Below are positions 26,425 through 34,982 of a stretch of DNA of 64,000 nucleotides, one piece after another. The notes under the pieces are model-generated. The model searched no databases and was not told where the DNA came from. It saw nothing but the letters and a program-made list of their open reading frames with translations. Position 1 is the first letter of the stretch. Each line of letters starts with the position of its first letter. A program made the position numbers and the translations under genes. Origin of the DNA: Pseudomonadota bacterium (GTDB taxonomy: Bacteria > Pseudomonadota > Gammaproteobacteria > Burkholderiales > Rhodocyclaceae); contig JAGTRS010000004.1 in the NCBI GenBank assembly GCA_018262195.1, positions 62,001 through 126,000 of the forward strand, written 5' to 3'.

Positions 26425-27411
26425 TTACAGCCCGATTGAGTGGCGGAATTCCCGCGTTGCGGCCTTGGCGGATGCCGCTGCGTCCGCCACATCCGGCAGC
26501 AGCGAGCAGTAGGCATCGATCGCCTTGTCGGCCAGCGGCTCCCACTTGGCGATCCAGCCCTGGATGATTTCCAGGTTGCCCGGGGTTTCCAGAGCCATCT
26601 TGACGAAGGCGCTCGCCCAGCGACGATGGCGGGCCGAATCGATCAGTTCCGCGTCGGTGATCAAACCAAGCAGGGTGTCACCGTTATGGCGGCCGGACTC
26701 GCCCAGCTTGCGCAGCACGCTTTCCTCGATGGCCGGTTTGGCGATCAGGTTAAGGACGACAATCGCCTCGCCCCAATCCCAGACCGTCATGGTCTTTTCC
26801 ATCAGTTCGCGGAAGCCCTGCCAGACCGGGTCGGTTTCCCAGTACTTGCGCTCGTCGACACCGAAGCCCTTGTCGGCGAAGGTGTTGGAGAGTTCCTTGG
26901 TGCGATAGGCGGTGTGGCTCAGCCAGCGCAGGCTGTCAGCCATCTGGAAGTAGTTGCAGTTGGTGATGGTGCTGGCCGGAGAGACCTGGCCGACGTAGGC
27001 CGAAGTCATCTGCAGGGTGTGGAACAGGTAACGGGCCGGCGTGTAGAAACGGGCCAGCGTACCCGCCCAGCGCGGATCGAGCGCCTTGTCGTGCTCACGC
27101 TGGTTGAACTGGTCGAACAGGCCGAAGACATAGGTCTCCTGGCCGTCCTGCATCATGTTGTAGGTGCGATAGACGACTTCATCCGGGTCGCGGAAGGCAT
27201 TCCAGTCCGGATGCTTGAGCGGGGTACCGAAGGTGTTCTTCTTGTACCACTGGTTCATGAACATGTTGGGGTCGAGCTCATACGGCGAATCCGGCCGCTT
27301 GTCGTTGTAGTGCAGGTTGGCACTGACGATTTCGTACTCGCTCGGCTTGCGACGGCGGGCAGCGAGATGGCTCCAGGTCTTCAGGGGCTTCAGTATCTGG
27401 GTTTCAGACAT
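26425..27411 (-). CDS. tmoE: toluene/benzene monooxygenase beta subunit
   Basis: A 328-residue TmoE/TbuA2-type beta subunit (MSETQILKPLKTWSHLAARRRKPSEYEIVSANLHYN begins like toluene-4-monooxygenase TmoE, with YELDPNMFMNQWYKKN). It is a structural subunit of the di-iron hydroxylase and has no iron ligands. It lies 57 bases after tmoD and 73 before tmoF. Confidence 0.92.
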   Translation of the reverse strand: MSETQILKPLKTWSHLAARRRKPSEYEIVSANLHYNDKRPDSPYELDPNMFMNQWYKKNTFGTPLKHPDWNAFRDPDEVVYRTYNMMQDGQETYVFGLFDQFNQREHDKALDPRWAGTLARFYTPARYLFHTLQMTSAYVGQVSPASTITNCNYFQMADSLRWLSHTAYRTKELSNTFADKGFGVDERKYWETDPVWQGFRELMEKTMTVWDWGEAIVVLNLIAKPAIEESVLRKLGESGRHNGDTLLGLITDAELIDSARHRRWASAFVKMALETPGNLEIIQGWIAKWEPLADKAIDAYCSLLPDVADAAASAKAATREFRHSIGL

Positions 27412-27468
27412 TATTTTGTCTCCACGAGTTTTGGTGTCGGGCGTTACCGGGCAAGTGCCGATGGACGC

Positions 27469-27783
27469 CTACAGTTTCTTGTTGAAGTAAAAGCGGACGG
27501 CGTGGTCCTGGCTCTCGATCTGACCGGCAAAGGAACTGAGGTCCACTTCCAGGTCATTCATCTTGAACGGGCGGCCGAGCTCTTCCTCGATGGTTTCCTG
27601 ACGCAGGATCATTTCCTGTTCGGCATGGATCCGGATGTAGGCACGTTTGTCCTCGACGAAGATTTCCTTGCCCGGGTTGTCAATCTTTGCAGCCTCGATC
27701 ACGGCCATGGCCAGATCACCGGCACGCATCACCGGGCCAACCATGTTGTTGTGATAGGCCTGCCCTGAATTTGATGCGCTCAT
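27469..27783 (-). CDS. tmoD: toluene/benzene monooxygenase effector protein
   Basis: A 104-residue effector subunit (NMVGPVMRAGDLAMAVIEAAKIDNPGKEI, ending VRFYFNKKL) of the TmoD/TbuV type, which tunes the active site and coupling. The ATG at 27783 has AAGGAG 7 bases upstream. The same frame stays open for 36 further codons to an ATG at 27891 (MKFINWLKNILN), so an extended form cannot be excluded. Confidence 0.9.
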   Translation of the reverse strand: MSASNSGQAYHNNMVGPVMRAGDLAMAVIEAAKIDNPGKEIFVEDKRAYIRIHAEQEMILRQETIEEELGRPFKMNDLEVDLSSFAGQIESQDHAVRFYFNKKL

Positions 27784-27918
27784 CGTTTTCTCCTTGTCCT
27801 GTTCCTTCACCGCCTCCCTGGCGGTGCCCGCTGACTCGACAGTTGCCAGTTGGGGATTCAGTATGTTTTTCAGCCAGTTGATGAATTTCATCGGATTTCC
27901 CGCTTCTTCATCCGGAGA

Positions 27919-28254
27919 TCAGGAATGGGCAAACAAAGGGGCCACGCCTTCGGTTTCGACCAGAATGTCGTCGCCGTTCAGCTTGACCGGGTATTCCGCC
28001 AGGGCGCAGTCATCCGGGTTGATGCCCTTGCCATTGCAGGCATCGAACTGCCAGAGGTGGGCACGACAGATGATCTTCTGGCCGTCGAACTTGCCTTCCG
28101 AAAGCGGAATGTCCTGATGCGGGCAAATCCCCTGGAAAGCCTTGACGTCGCCACCCTCGGCACAGACCAGCAGGATGTCGTGGCCGTTGACCGTGAACGA
28201 TTCCATCTCCCCTTCCCACAGGTCATCGACCGTGCAGACCTTTGTAAAGCTCAT
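27919..28254 (-). CDS. tmoC: Rieske-type ferredoxin of toluene/benzene monooxygenase
   Basis: A 111-residue Rieske [2Fe-2S] ferredoxin with both ligand pairs visible: CPHQDIPL and CRAHLWQFD. It carries electrons from TmoF to the TmoABE hydroxylase. It lies between tmoB and tmoD, with GGAGAGAAGT upstream of the ATG. Length and motifs match TmoC. Confidence 0.93.
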   Translation of the reverse strand: MSFTKVCTVDDLWEGEMESFTVNGHDILLVCAEGGDVKAFQGICPHQDIPLSEGKFDGQKIICRAHLWQFDACNGKGINPDDCALAEYPVKLNGDDILVETEGVAPLFAHS

Positions 28255-28298
28255 ACTTCTCTCCGATGTTTTATGAATGGGTGCAGCGCTTGTGTGCG

Positions 28299-28559
28299 CT
28301 ACGCTGCTTCCCAGATGATTTCGATGGTTTCCGTCGGCTTCAGGCCGGATTCGGCCACCTTCATCGTGCGCGGAAAAAACTCCTTCGCGTCCTGGCGGCG
28401 CACACGCATGATGCAGTCGGGGCGGGCACGCACGCGGCGGCCGACCGAATGCACAGCGGCTGCTGCTGCCACTTCATCCATGGTGTTCTCGGTATCGACC
28501 GGCACCAGTTGCAGAACGAAATCGCCCTCGAAATTCGAGGTCAGTGGAAATAAAGCCAT
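28299..28559 (-). CDS. tmoB: toluene/benzene monooxygenase gamma subunit
   Basis: An 86-residue small subunit (MALFPLTSNFEGDFVLQLVPVDTENTMDEVAAAAAVHSVGRRV) of the TmoB/TbuU type with a ubiquitin-like fold in its family. It is a structural part of the hydroxylase. Located 57 bases after tmoA, with AAGGAGACA upstream of the ATG. Confidence 0.92.
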   Translation of the reverse strand: MALFPLTSNFEGDFVLQLVPVDTENTMDEVAAAAAVHSVGRRVRARPDCIMRVRRQDAKEFFPRTMKVAESGLKPTETIEIIWEAA

Positions 28560-28616
28560 ATGTCTTGTCTCCTTGTTTGGCCAGCGCACCGGGCGCCGGC
28601 CGCTTGATGTGGTGGC

Positions 28617-30122
28617 TCAGCTGGCCTTCTTGGCGGCACGCATGGCGCGATAAACCTCGGCCCATGCGTAGTTGTGCGCGTCGTCGCCGATTTCGCCCGG
28701 CTCGAGACCCATGTACTTCAGCGCTCCGCCCAGATCCATCGGCTGGATCATGCCGGCCAGGAAGCGGTCGACAATGGAGAGGTGGCCGGCATAGCGCTCC
28801 GGTTCCTGCTGGAAGACCCAGCGGTCGACTTCGGAGCCGAAGTGATACAGGCGGCCGTTGTACTCGAGCGGGTAATCCTTGACGTTCCAGCCCTTGCCTG
28901 GCGTACCGAGGATCGGCAGCTGGCACATGTTGCAGACGTAAGGCAGGGTTTCCGGATAGGCCTTGGCCATGTTGCCGTCGACCACGTTGTCGATGAAGAC
29001 GTCCCAGCACTGACCCCAGGTGTCGTTCCAGCCGGGATACTTTTCTTCCAGCCAGGCCCGCTCGTCCGGCGTGACGCCGGCAGCCGGGTTCCACCACAGG
29101 GTCGGACGCCAGTAGTAGGCACCCAGATGCATGCCGTGATGGGTCTGCGCGATGTCCTTCAGGAAGATGTCCCAGTACCAGGGCAGGTCGAGGCCCATGT
29201 CGGTCAGGGCGCGCTCGAACTGGGCGACGATCCATTCCTCCATGAACTCCTTGAACGACTGCTTGCGGTGCTCGAGCGGGGTGTAGTAATCCATGATCGG
29301 GCCGGTCAGCACCGAGAACAGCTTCCAGGCGCCCCAGACGGCGATGTCGACGCGCTTCTGCGCTTCGGCCTTGTGGCCGTTTTCGATCAGCACCTTGAGG
29401 GCCGGACCACCAATCTGGGCATGGCGCGATTCGTCGGTCTGGATGCTCGAGATCAGGTTGGCGAAGGTGTGATCGCCCGCTTCGGCAGCGTCGGCCGCCA
29501 GGCCGAGGAACTGCATGTTGGTGAAGCCGGTTTCGAAGCTGAAGGTCAGCATGATCGAGACGCTGATCGCGTCGCGGGTCATCATGATGTCGTCGAAGAA
29601 ATGACGCGCCGCGATCATCGCCCACTCGTTGGTGTCGTAGGCCTTGAAGGCCCAGTCCATCTGGCGATCCTTGGAGACGTGCTCGTGCGGGAAGTAGAGC
29701 TGCATCTGGCCGTGGCGGATTTCATCCAGGCAACCCAGCGTAGACATGTTGCGCATGCCCGGCGCCTTGGAGAAGCGCATCATGCGGGCCTCGGCGCTGG
29801 CGGCGGCGTATTCGCCACGGGCGATGGCGCCGTAGTGGGCCTTCATCACCGACTTCCAGCCCGGATCGGCGTTTTCGTAAATGCGGCTACGCTCGAGCGC
29901 GGCCTTCACCGAATAGGCCCCAGCATCCTTGTCGCGCTGGACCTTCACATACTCGGGATAGGTCTGTTTGTAGGGCTCGTCATATTTTTCCCAGGCGTTC
30001 TGGGGCAAGCCGAAATCGCCCGACAGCTTGGGCGGGAACAATTCGTCTTCGGTCACGTACGACGGGGTCCAGTTTGTGGTTCTGGCCAGGTCGTACCAAT
30101 CCATTCTGTTGAGTACAGCCAT
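28617..30122 (-). CDS. tmoA: toluene/benzene monooxygenase catalytic alpha subunit
   Basis: A 501-residue soluble di-iron monooxygenase subunit, near-collinear with toluene-4-monooxygenase TmoA. Ligands fall at the same numbers as in that enzyme: E104, E134, H137, E197, E231 and H234 (GEYAAAS, DEIRHGQ, FSFETGF, DESRHAQ). It hydroxylates toluene or benzene to cresol or phenol, feeding the dmp pathway. Regiospecificity cannot be read safely. It is the first gene of tmoABCDEF-fadL, behind a promoter region with a TodT-like box and the shared CTCGAG palindrome. Confidence 0.95.
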   Translation of the reverse strand: MAVLNRMDWYDLARTTNWTPSYVTEDELFPPKLSGDFGLPQNAWEKYDEPYKQTYPEYVKVQRDKDAGAYSVKAALERSRIYENADPGWKSVMKAHYGAIARGEYAAASAEARMMRFSKAPGMRNMSTLGCLDEIRHGQMQLYFPHEHVSKDRQMDWAFKAYDTNEWAMIAARHFFDDIMMTRDAISVSIMLTFSFETGFTNMQFLGLAADAAEAGDHTFANLISSIQTDESRHAQIGGPALKVLIENGHKAEAQKRVDIAVWGAWKLFSVLTGPIMDYYTPLEHRKQSFKEFMEEWIVAQFERALTDMGLDLPWYWDIFLKDIAQTHHGMHLGAYYWRPTLWWNPAAGVTPDERAWLEEKYPGWNDTWGQCWDVFIDNVVDGNMAKAYPETLPYVCNMCQLPILGTPGKGWNVKDYPLEYNGRLYHFGSEVDRWVFQQEPERYAGHLSIVDRFLAGMIQPMDLGGALKYMGLEPGEIGDDAHNYAWAEVYRAMRAAKKAS

Positions 30123-30210
30123 CTATGTCTCCTCTATGTAGCAGGCTTGAAGGCCTGCAATTTCCGAATCCGGGCGGTCTCGGCCACCAGATCTCAGCGA
30201 AACCAAATTT

Positions 30211-30220
30211 TTCTCGAGAT
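30211..30220. promoter_or_regulatory. shared CTCGAG palindrome upstream of tmoA
   Basis: TTCTCGAGAT, 89 bases upstream of the tmoA ATG, identical to the motif at 8186 upstream of dmpB and inverted at 14243. Surrounding T-rich bases are alike. It could overlap or lie just upstream of the core promoter; the binding protein is unknown. Confidence 0.4.
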
Positions 30221-30263
30221 TTCGTGATGACTCAAAGTTATTCGGAAAGTGATAGGGCGCCAA

Positions 30264-30279
30264 TTAGACTTTGGTTTAG
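30264..30279 (-). promoter_or_regulatory. TodT-like box upstream of tmoA
   Basis: On the minus strand CTAAAC-CAAA-GTCTAA, an inverted pair of hexamers with 4-base spacing, agreeing at 9 of 12 positions with the remembered TodT box ATAAAC-N4-GTTTAT. It lies 142 bases upstream of the tmoA ATG. GGCGC and GCGCC just outside extend the symmetry. An identical 16-mer precedes the chemotaxis gene. Confidence 0.6.
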
Positions 30280-30331
30280 AAGCGCCAGCCGGGCATGACC
30301 TATTCCTGCCTGCCATCGCTGCCCTAAGAAG

Positions 30332-30514
30332 CTGTTCACGATCTTTCGATGGTCATATTCATAGACGTCGACTGCATGAGTTTGCCCCCCAAACCCCTCC
30401 CGGCCTCCCCTTCTCAGGGGAGGGGCAACCCCGGCAGCGCTGGAGCAATCTCCCTCCCCTGACAAGGGGAGGGCTGGGGAGGGGTTTGAATGACGCTTGA
30501 AAGATCGCGAACAG
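30332..30514. repeat. MITE-like nested inverted-repeat element
   Basis: A 183-base structure with no coding capacity. The outer arms CTGTTCACGATCTTTC (30332-30347) and its near-perfect complement (30499-30514) match at 15 of 16 positions. Inner arms CAAACCCCTCCC (30390) and GGGAGGGGTTTG (30477) are perfect, and between them are further CTCCCCT/AGGGGAG hairpins. It resembles small non-autonomous intergenic repeats. It separates the tmoA promoter from the gene at 30664. No target duplication is evident. Confidence 0.55.
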
Positions 30515-30663
30515 TCCCTAAACCAAAGTTGGATTTCCCTCACCGGCATCGGGCGTTAAGGTTCGCCCAGCGTCCCGCCCGGGCTCCTCAGTCCGGCGCC
30601 GCCATGGCTGCCGGCAAACTGCCGGGTCGGGGCGCACCATTCCCCTATCGAGGATCCGAGGTC

Positions 30664-31047
30664 ATGCCTCCACCAACATTCGCTTTCGATGTCACCGCCG
30701 ACGTCGCCAGAAACAACCCGCAGGCCTACTACGCCTACCGCAGCGACCTGATCAGCAGCACGATCGAGAACAGCATCGGCAAGGCCGGGCTGTACCAGTT
30801 GCAGGATCAGATCGACGCACAACGCGCCGTCGTCGTCAGCCCCATGCACAATCTGGCCGCCCTCATGGGCATGCTCGAAGGCAAGCTCTCCTCGCTGACC
30901 GAGGTGCTTGCCCATTGGCAAACCTTGCTCGATATTGAACTGCCCCAGGAAAACCCGGACGCCCGGCTGCCGCTGGCCAGGATCGATGCCATGCTCGCCT
31001 CCGTCGCCGACTTGCGCGAGCGGCTTGGCGACACCGCCCTGCGCTAA
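30664..31047 (+). CDS. small protein of unknown function
   Basis: A 127-residue, mainly helical, cytoplasmic-looking protein (MPPPTFAFDVTADVARNNPQAYYAYRSDLISS). I do not recognise a family. Codon use has the strong C/G third-position bias of neighbouring genes, which supports real coding. AGGA lies 9 bases upstream of the ATG at 30664; the frame extends to 30490, but that part overlaps the repeat element and is rejected. It is convergent with the chemotaxis gene. Confidence 0.5.
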   Translation: MPPPTFAFDVTADVARNNPQAYYAYRSDLISSTIENSIGKAGLYQLQDQIDAQRAVVVSPMHNLAALMGMLEGKLSSLTEVLAHWQTLLDIELPQENPDARLPLARIDAMLASVADLRERLGDTALR

Positions 31048-31094
31048 CCGGGCACGACCAGCACGGCCCGGCGCTTGAGCCGCGCCGAAACCGC

Positions 31095-32693
31095 TCAGAC
31101 CCGGAATGAACCAACCGACCCCTTGAGGCCTTCGGCCAGCTGATCCAGCCCCTGCGCCTCGTGCAGGCTGATCGCCAGACTGGCGGTCGTCGCATCCAGC
31201 GCCGACGAGATGTTCTCCATGGCGCGGGCAATGTCGTTGCTGGCCACCGCCTGTTCCTTGACCGAGAGGCCGATCTCGTCGATCCCGCGGTTGGCATCCT
31301 CGACCCGCCCGATCGCGGTTTCCAGCGCATGCACGGTATGCCCCATGTATTCATGGCCGCTGCGCAGGGTCTCGACGCCGCGCTCGACGGAACGGGAAAC
31401 GGACAGCGAGTTTTCCGAGAGCAGGCGCGTCAGGTTCTCGATGTCTTCGCCGGAGCGCCGCGACTGCTCGGCCAGCTTGCGCACTTCATCGGCCACCACG
31501 GCGAAGCCACGGCCGGACTCGCCGGCCCGCGCCGCCTCGATGGCGGCATTGAGCGCCAGCAGGTTGGTTTGCTCGGCAATGGCCTTGACCTGCTGCGTCA
31601 GCACCGAGATCGAACCAGTATTGCGCATGAAGGCCTCGGTCGTCTCCCGGATATCCTCGACCGCCTGCTGGATTTCCGCGACATTGCCCGCCAGGTGCTG
31701 CATGTGCCCCCAGCCTTCACGGGAGCAGGAAAGGCTCTCGGCCGACAGCTGCTTTACCTCGCCGGCCCGCTCGGCGACGATGGAAATGCTGACTGCGAGT
31801 TCCTCGATCGTGCTTGAAATCCTTGTCACCGCATCGTTCTGCAGGTGCATCTCGGCCGCCCCCGATTCGGATTGCTGGCGTACTGTCGTCGCACTCTCGG
31901 CAATCAGATTGGCATCCCGGCGCGCATCGCTGACCAGACGCGCCAGGCTGGCGTTCATGTCAGCCAGGGCCTGCATCAACTGGGCTGACTCGTCATGACC
32001 GCTCACCACCAGCGTCCCGCCGAGATCGCCGGAAGCCACCCGTTGTGCCGCACTAATGGCGGTTGCCAGCGGCTGCAGCGTGCGGCGGCGCAGGCCCAGC
32101 GCTGTCATGATGAGCGCCAGCGAACAGACCAGTGACAGCGCCGCGACGCTTACCTTGATGAACTGCCCGGCCTGAAAAGTCAGCGGCGCAAAGTCGCGCG
32201 AGTTTTTCATCATGGCATCCATGCCGGGGCGCAACTTGATAGCCAGTTCGGCCGGCAATGGCCCGCTTTGCACACCAAAGCCGGCAATGGTCGCCAGCAT
32301 GCCGTCAACGTCGTCGATATCCTTGGCCGGCAGATCGATCAGCGGACCGAAGCCAATCAGCGACAGCATCAGCTTTTCAAAACCGAAGGTTTCCTCGCCG
32401 GCCTGCACGGCCAGCCCACGTGCCTCGCGCAACTGCCCGACGACATTCTCGATGCGCGTTTCGCCGGCATTCTTCGCCTCATGCTCGACATTGGCCAAAG
32501 CAGTCTCGATGCGCAAGGCCACTTCCATGTGGTTACGCTCGAGAAAATGAAAGGTCGCCGCCTTGCCGAGCAGCCGGGTTCCGTACATCGAAACCACAAT
32601 CACCACGACAATCGTCCAGATAGCCAGGGAAAAACGCTGGCTCAACGACCAATGCCTGAACAGGGAAACTTCATCGAACTTATCGAAAGCCAT
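31095..32693 (-). CDS. methyl-accepting chemotaxis protein
   Basis: A 532-residue chemoreceptor. TM1 is near residues 18-40 ([19 protein letters not shown]), the helical periplasmic sensor spans about 45-180, TM2 is near 185-210 ([21 protein letters not shown]), then HAMP and the signalling domain with the conserved hairpin [38 protein letters not shown]. No C-terminal CheR-docking pentapeptide is seen. The ATG at 32693 has GAGGAA upstream. A TodT-like box 120 bases upstream suggests induction along with tmoA and hence attraction to aromatic hydrocarbons; that is inference. Confidence 0.9.
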   Translation of the reverse strand: MAFDKFDEVSLFRHWSLSQRFSLAIWTIVVVIVVSMYGTRLLGKAATFHFLERNHMEVALRIETALANVEHEAKNAGETRIENVVGQLREARGLAVQAGEETFGFEKLMLSLIGFGPLIDLPAKDIDDVDGMLATIAGFGVQSGPLPAELAIKLRPGMDAMMKNSRDFAPLTFQAGQFIKVSVAALSLVCSLALIMTALGLRRRTLQPLATAISAAQRVASGDLGGTLVVSGHDESAQLMQALADMNASLARLVSDARRDANLIAESATTVRQQSESGAAEMHLQNDAVTRISSTIEELAVSISIVAERAGEVKQLSAESLSCSREGWGHMQHLAGNVAEIQQAVEDIRETTEAFMRNTGSISVLTQQVKAIAEQTNLLALNAAIEAARAGESGRGFAVVADEVRKLAEQSRRSGEDIENLTRLLSENSLSVSRSVERGVETLRSGHEYMGHTVHALETAIGRVEDANRGIDEIGLSVKEQAVASNDIARAMENISSALDATTASLAISLHEAQGLDQLAEGLKGSVGSFRV

Positions 32694-32812
32694 CACATTC
32701 CTCAAAAAGGGGACTTGCCAACAGCTCCGGGGGCGCCAGATTGAGCAGCACCAAGGTAGATCGCCCGGAACACAGAGCGACCGAAGCTATCCGCCTCGGC
32801 AGGGACGATCTA

Positions 32813-32828
32813 TTAGACTTTGGTTTAG
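32813..32828 (-). promoter_or_regulatory. TodT-like box upstream of chemotaxis gene
   Basis: The 16-mer CTAAACCAAAGTCTAA (minus strand) is identical to that at 30264-30279 and lies 120 bases before the chemotaxis ATG. It also lies 230 bases upstream of the divergent HpaI-like gene. The rest of the 368-base gap holds a short direct repeat CGGTATT (near 32963 and 32973) but nothing else I can assign. Confidence 0.55.
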
Positions 32829-33061
32829 ATGCCAATTGCATCGCCGTGACTTGCCCTGTCCGGCCGTTTCCCATCTGTCCCGCTTCGCCTCTAAGGCGGC
32901 TTGCATCCGGGTGCCTGAAAACGCCCCCGACATACCTTTTCCGTATCGCACCGCGATTCGAACGGTATTGGACGGTATTCCGGGCGTCACGTTTAATTGA
33001 TTGAAACCCCCGGTGCGAGGATCGACCGCATCAGGGAGGATCAATCAAGCGGCGAGGGACA

Positions 33062-33859
33062 ATGCAAATACCCAACAATCAGTTCAAGAGCGCACTGCGC
33101 GCCGGCCATGACCAGATCGGCCTGTGGCTCGGCCTGGGCGAGACATTCAGCGCCGAAATCTGCGCTGGGGCCGGCTTCGACTGGCTATTGATCGACGCCG
33201 AGCACGGCCCGAACGACCTGCGCAGCATCCTCTCCCAACTGCAGGCGCTGGCCCCCTACCCGACCCAGCCGGTGGTTCGTCCGCCGCAGGGCGATCATGT
33301 GCTGATCAAGCAGTTGCTGGAAACCGGCGTCCAGACGCTGTTGATTCCGATGGTCGAATCCGCGGCGCAGGCACGCGGCCTGGTCGAGGCCATGCGCTAT
33401 CCACCGGCCGGCATCCGCGGCGTCGGCAGTGCCCTAGCGCGCGCCTCGCGCTGGGGACGCATCGACAACTATGCCCAGCTGGCCAACGACCAGATGTGCC
33501 TGCTGGTTCAGGTTGAGACCAGGGCCGGCTATGAACAGCTGGATGCCATCCTTGCCGTTGAAGGCGTCGATGGCGTGTTTTTCGGCTCGGCCGACCTCGC
33601 CGCTTCCTACGGCTATCTCGGCCAATCGACCCACCCGGAGATTGTCGGTGCCATCGAAAATGGCTTGAGCCGCACACGGGCAGCCGGCAAGGCCGGCGGC
33701 GTGCTGTGCAGCGACCGGCAACTCAACGAACGCTACAGGCAGGCCGGGGCCAATTTTGTCGCGGTTGGCATCGACGCGTTGCTGCTCACCGCTGCTACCA
33801 CGGCGCTGTGCCAGAGCTACAAGCCGGGGGCAGCAGCAGGCATTCCCGGTTCTTATTGA
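33062..33859 (+). CDS. HpcH/HpaI-family class II aldolase
   Basis: A 265-residue TIM-barrel aldolase ([33 protein letters not shown]). The metal ligands Glu and Asp are in [12 protein letters not shown] and [12 protein letters not shown], and the acid/base His lies in DAEHGPND. HpaI cleaves 4-hydroxy-2-oxoacids (4-hydroxy-2-oxoheptanedioate) to pyruvate and an aldehyde; short 4-hydroxy-2-oxoacids are also accepted by many members. It leads the second meta-cleavage cluster, which also has a DmpG-type aldolase, so its substrate here is unclear. Confidence 0.87.
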   Translation: MQIPNNQFKSALRAGHDQIGLWLGLGETFSAEICAGAGFDWLLIDAEHGPNDLRSILSQLQALAPYPTQPVVRPPQGDHVLIKQLLETGVQTLLIPMVESAAQARGLVEAMRYPPAGIRGVGSALARASRWGRIDNYAQLANDQMCLLVQVETRAGYEQLDAILAVEGVDGVFFGSADLAASYGYLGQSTHPEIVGAIENGLSRTRAAGKAGGVLCSDRQLNERYRQAGANFVAVGIDALLLTAATTALCQSYKPGAAAGIPGSY

Positions 33860-33925
33860 ACGACCAGATTTCGAAAATCAAAGCCATCGACGAATGGCCC
33901 ATTTGATAACCAAAGGAGTGTAGAC

Positions 33926-34861
33926 ATGGCAATGACAGGTGTTTTGCGGCCCGGACACGGGGCCATCCGCGTGCTCGATCTCGAAGAGGCGGTGCACCAC
34001 TACCGCGACATTCTCGGCATGGTGGAAACCGGGCGCGATGCCCAGGGGCGGGTCTATCTTAAGTGCTGGGACGAGCGCGACCACAACAGCGTCGTGCTGC
34101 GCCAGGCCGATCGGGCCGGCATCGATTTCTTCGGCTTCAAGGTCCTCGACAAGGCGACCCTGTACAAGCTAGAAGCCGACCTGCAGGCCTATGGCCTGAA
34201 AACCGAGCGCATCCCGGCCGGCGAGATGCTGGAAACCGGCGAGCGCGTCCGTTTCGAAATTCCCTCCGGCCACCTGATCGAGCTCTATGCCGAGAAGAAG
34301 GCTGTCGGCAACGGGCTGCAGGTGCAGAACCCGGCACCATGGACCAAGGCTTCCGAGAACGGCATCGCGCCGGTGCGCCTCGACCACTGCCTGCTCTACG
34401 GCCCGAATATCGCCGAAGTGAAAAAGATCTTCACCGAAGTGCTCGGCTTCTATCTGGTTGAGCACGTGCTGGCGCCGGACAACGAAAACAGTGCCGCCAT
34501 CTGGTTGTCGTGCTCGCACAAGGTGCACGACATCGCCTTCGTCGAGCACCCGGAACCGGGCAAACTGCACCACCTCTCCTTCCTGCTCGACACCTGGGAG
34601 GAAGTGCTGCGCGCCAGCGACATCCTGTCGATGAACAACGTACCCATCGACATCGGCCCGACCCGCCACGGCATCACCCGCGGCTGCACGATCTACGCCT
34701 GGGATCCGTCCGGCAACCGTTTCGAGACCTTCATGGGCGGCTACCAGCCCTACCCCGACTACGAGCCGACCACCTGGACCTTTGACGGGCTGGGTGCGGG
34801 TGGCGGTCTGGACTACCCGCAACGCAAGCTGCACGAAACCTTCCTCACCGTCGTGACCTGA
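33926..34861 (+). CDS. catechol 2,3-dioxygenase (extradiol), copy 2
   Basis: A 311-residue paralogue of the dioxygenase at 7160-8086, sharing the MAMTGVLRPG N terminus and the Fe(II) ligands His 154 (RLDHCLLYG), His about 216 (GKLHHLSFLL) and Glu about 267 (GNRFETF). AAAGGAG precedes the ATG. It probably acts on catechol or a substituted catechol. Having two copies may reflect different substrates (benzene/phenol versus toluene/cresols) or oxygen levels; sequence alone does not decide. Confidence 0.93.
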   Translation: MAMTGVLRPGHGAIRVLDLEEAVHHYRDILGMVETGRDAQGRVYLKCWDERDHNSVVLRQADRAGIDFFGFKVLDKATLYKLEADLQAYGLKTERIPAGEMLETGERVRFEIPSGHLIELYAEKKAVGNGLQVQNPAPWTKASENGIAPVRLDHCLLYGPNIAEVKKIFTEVLGFYLVEHVLAPDNENSAAIWLSCSHKVHDIAFVEHPEPGKLHHLSFLLDTWEEVLRASDILSMNNVPIDIGPTRHGITRGCTIYAWDPSGNRFETFMGGYQPYPDYEPTTWTFDGLGAGGGLDYPQRKLHETFLTVVT

Positions 34862-34982
34862 TGTTTCCCGGCGGCCAGCGTGTGCCGGCCGCCATTCCTT
34901 TCTCTTTCTTCAACGCGCAGTCGTCGACTGCCGTTGGACCCATACGCCTCCAATTTCCGCCTTCAATTTCCCGGAAGCAGCC

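Noticed and set aside
30490..30663. N-terminal extension of the small protein at 30664
   Set aside because: It would be encoded partly by the inverted-repeat element and is Arg/Pro-rich; the ATG at 30664 has a usable ribosome site.
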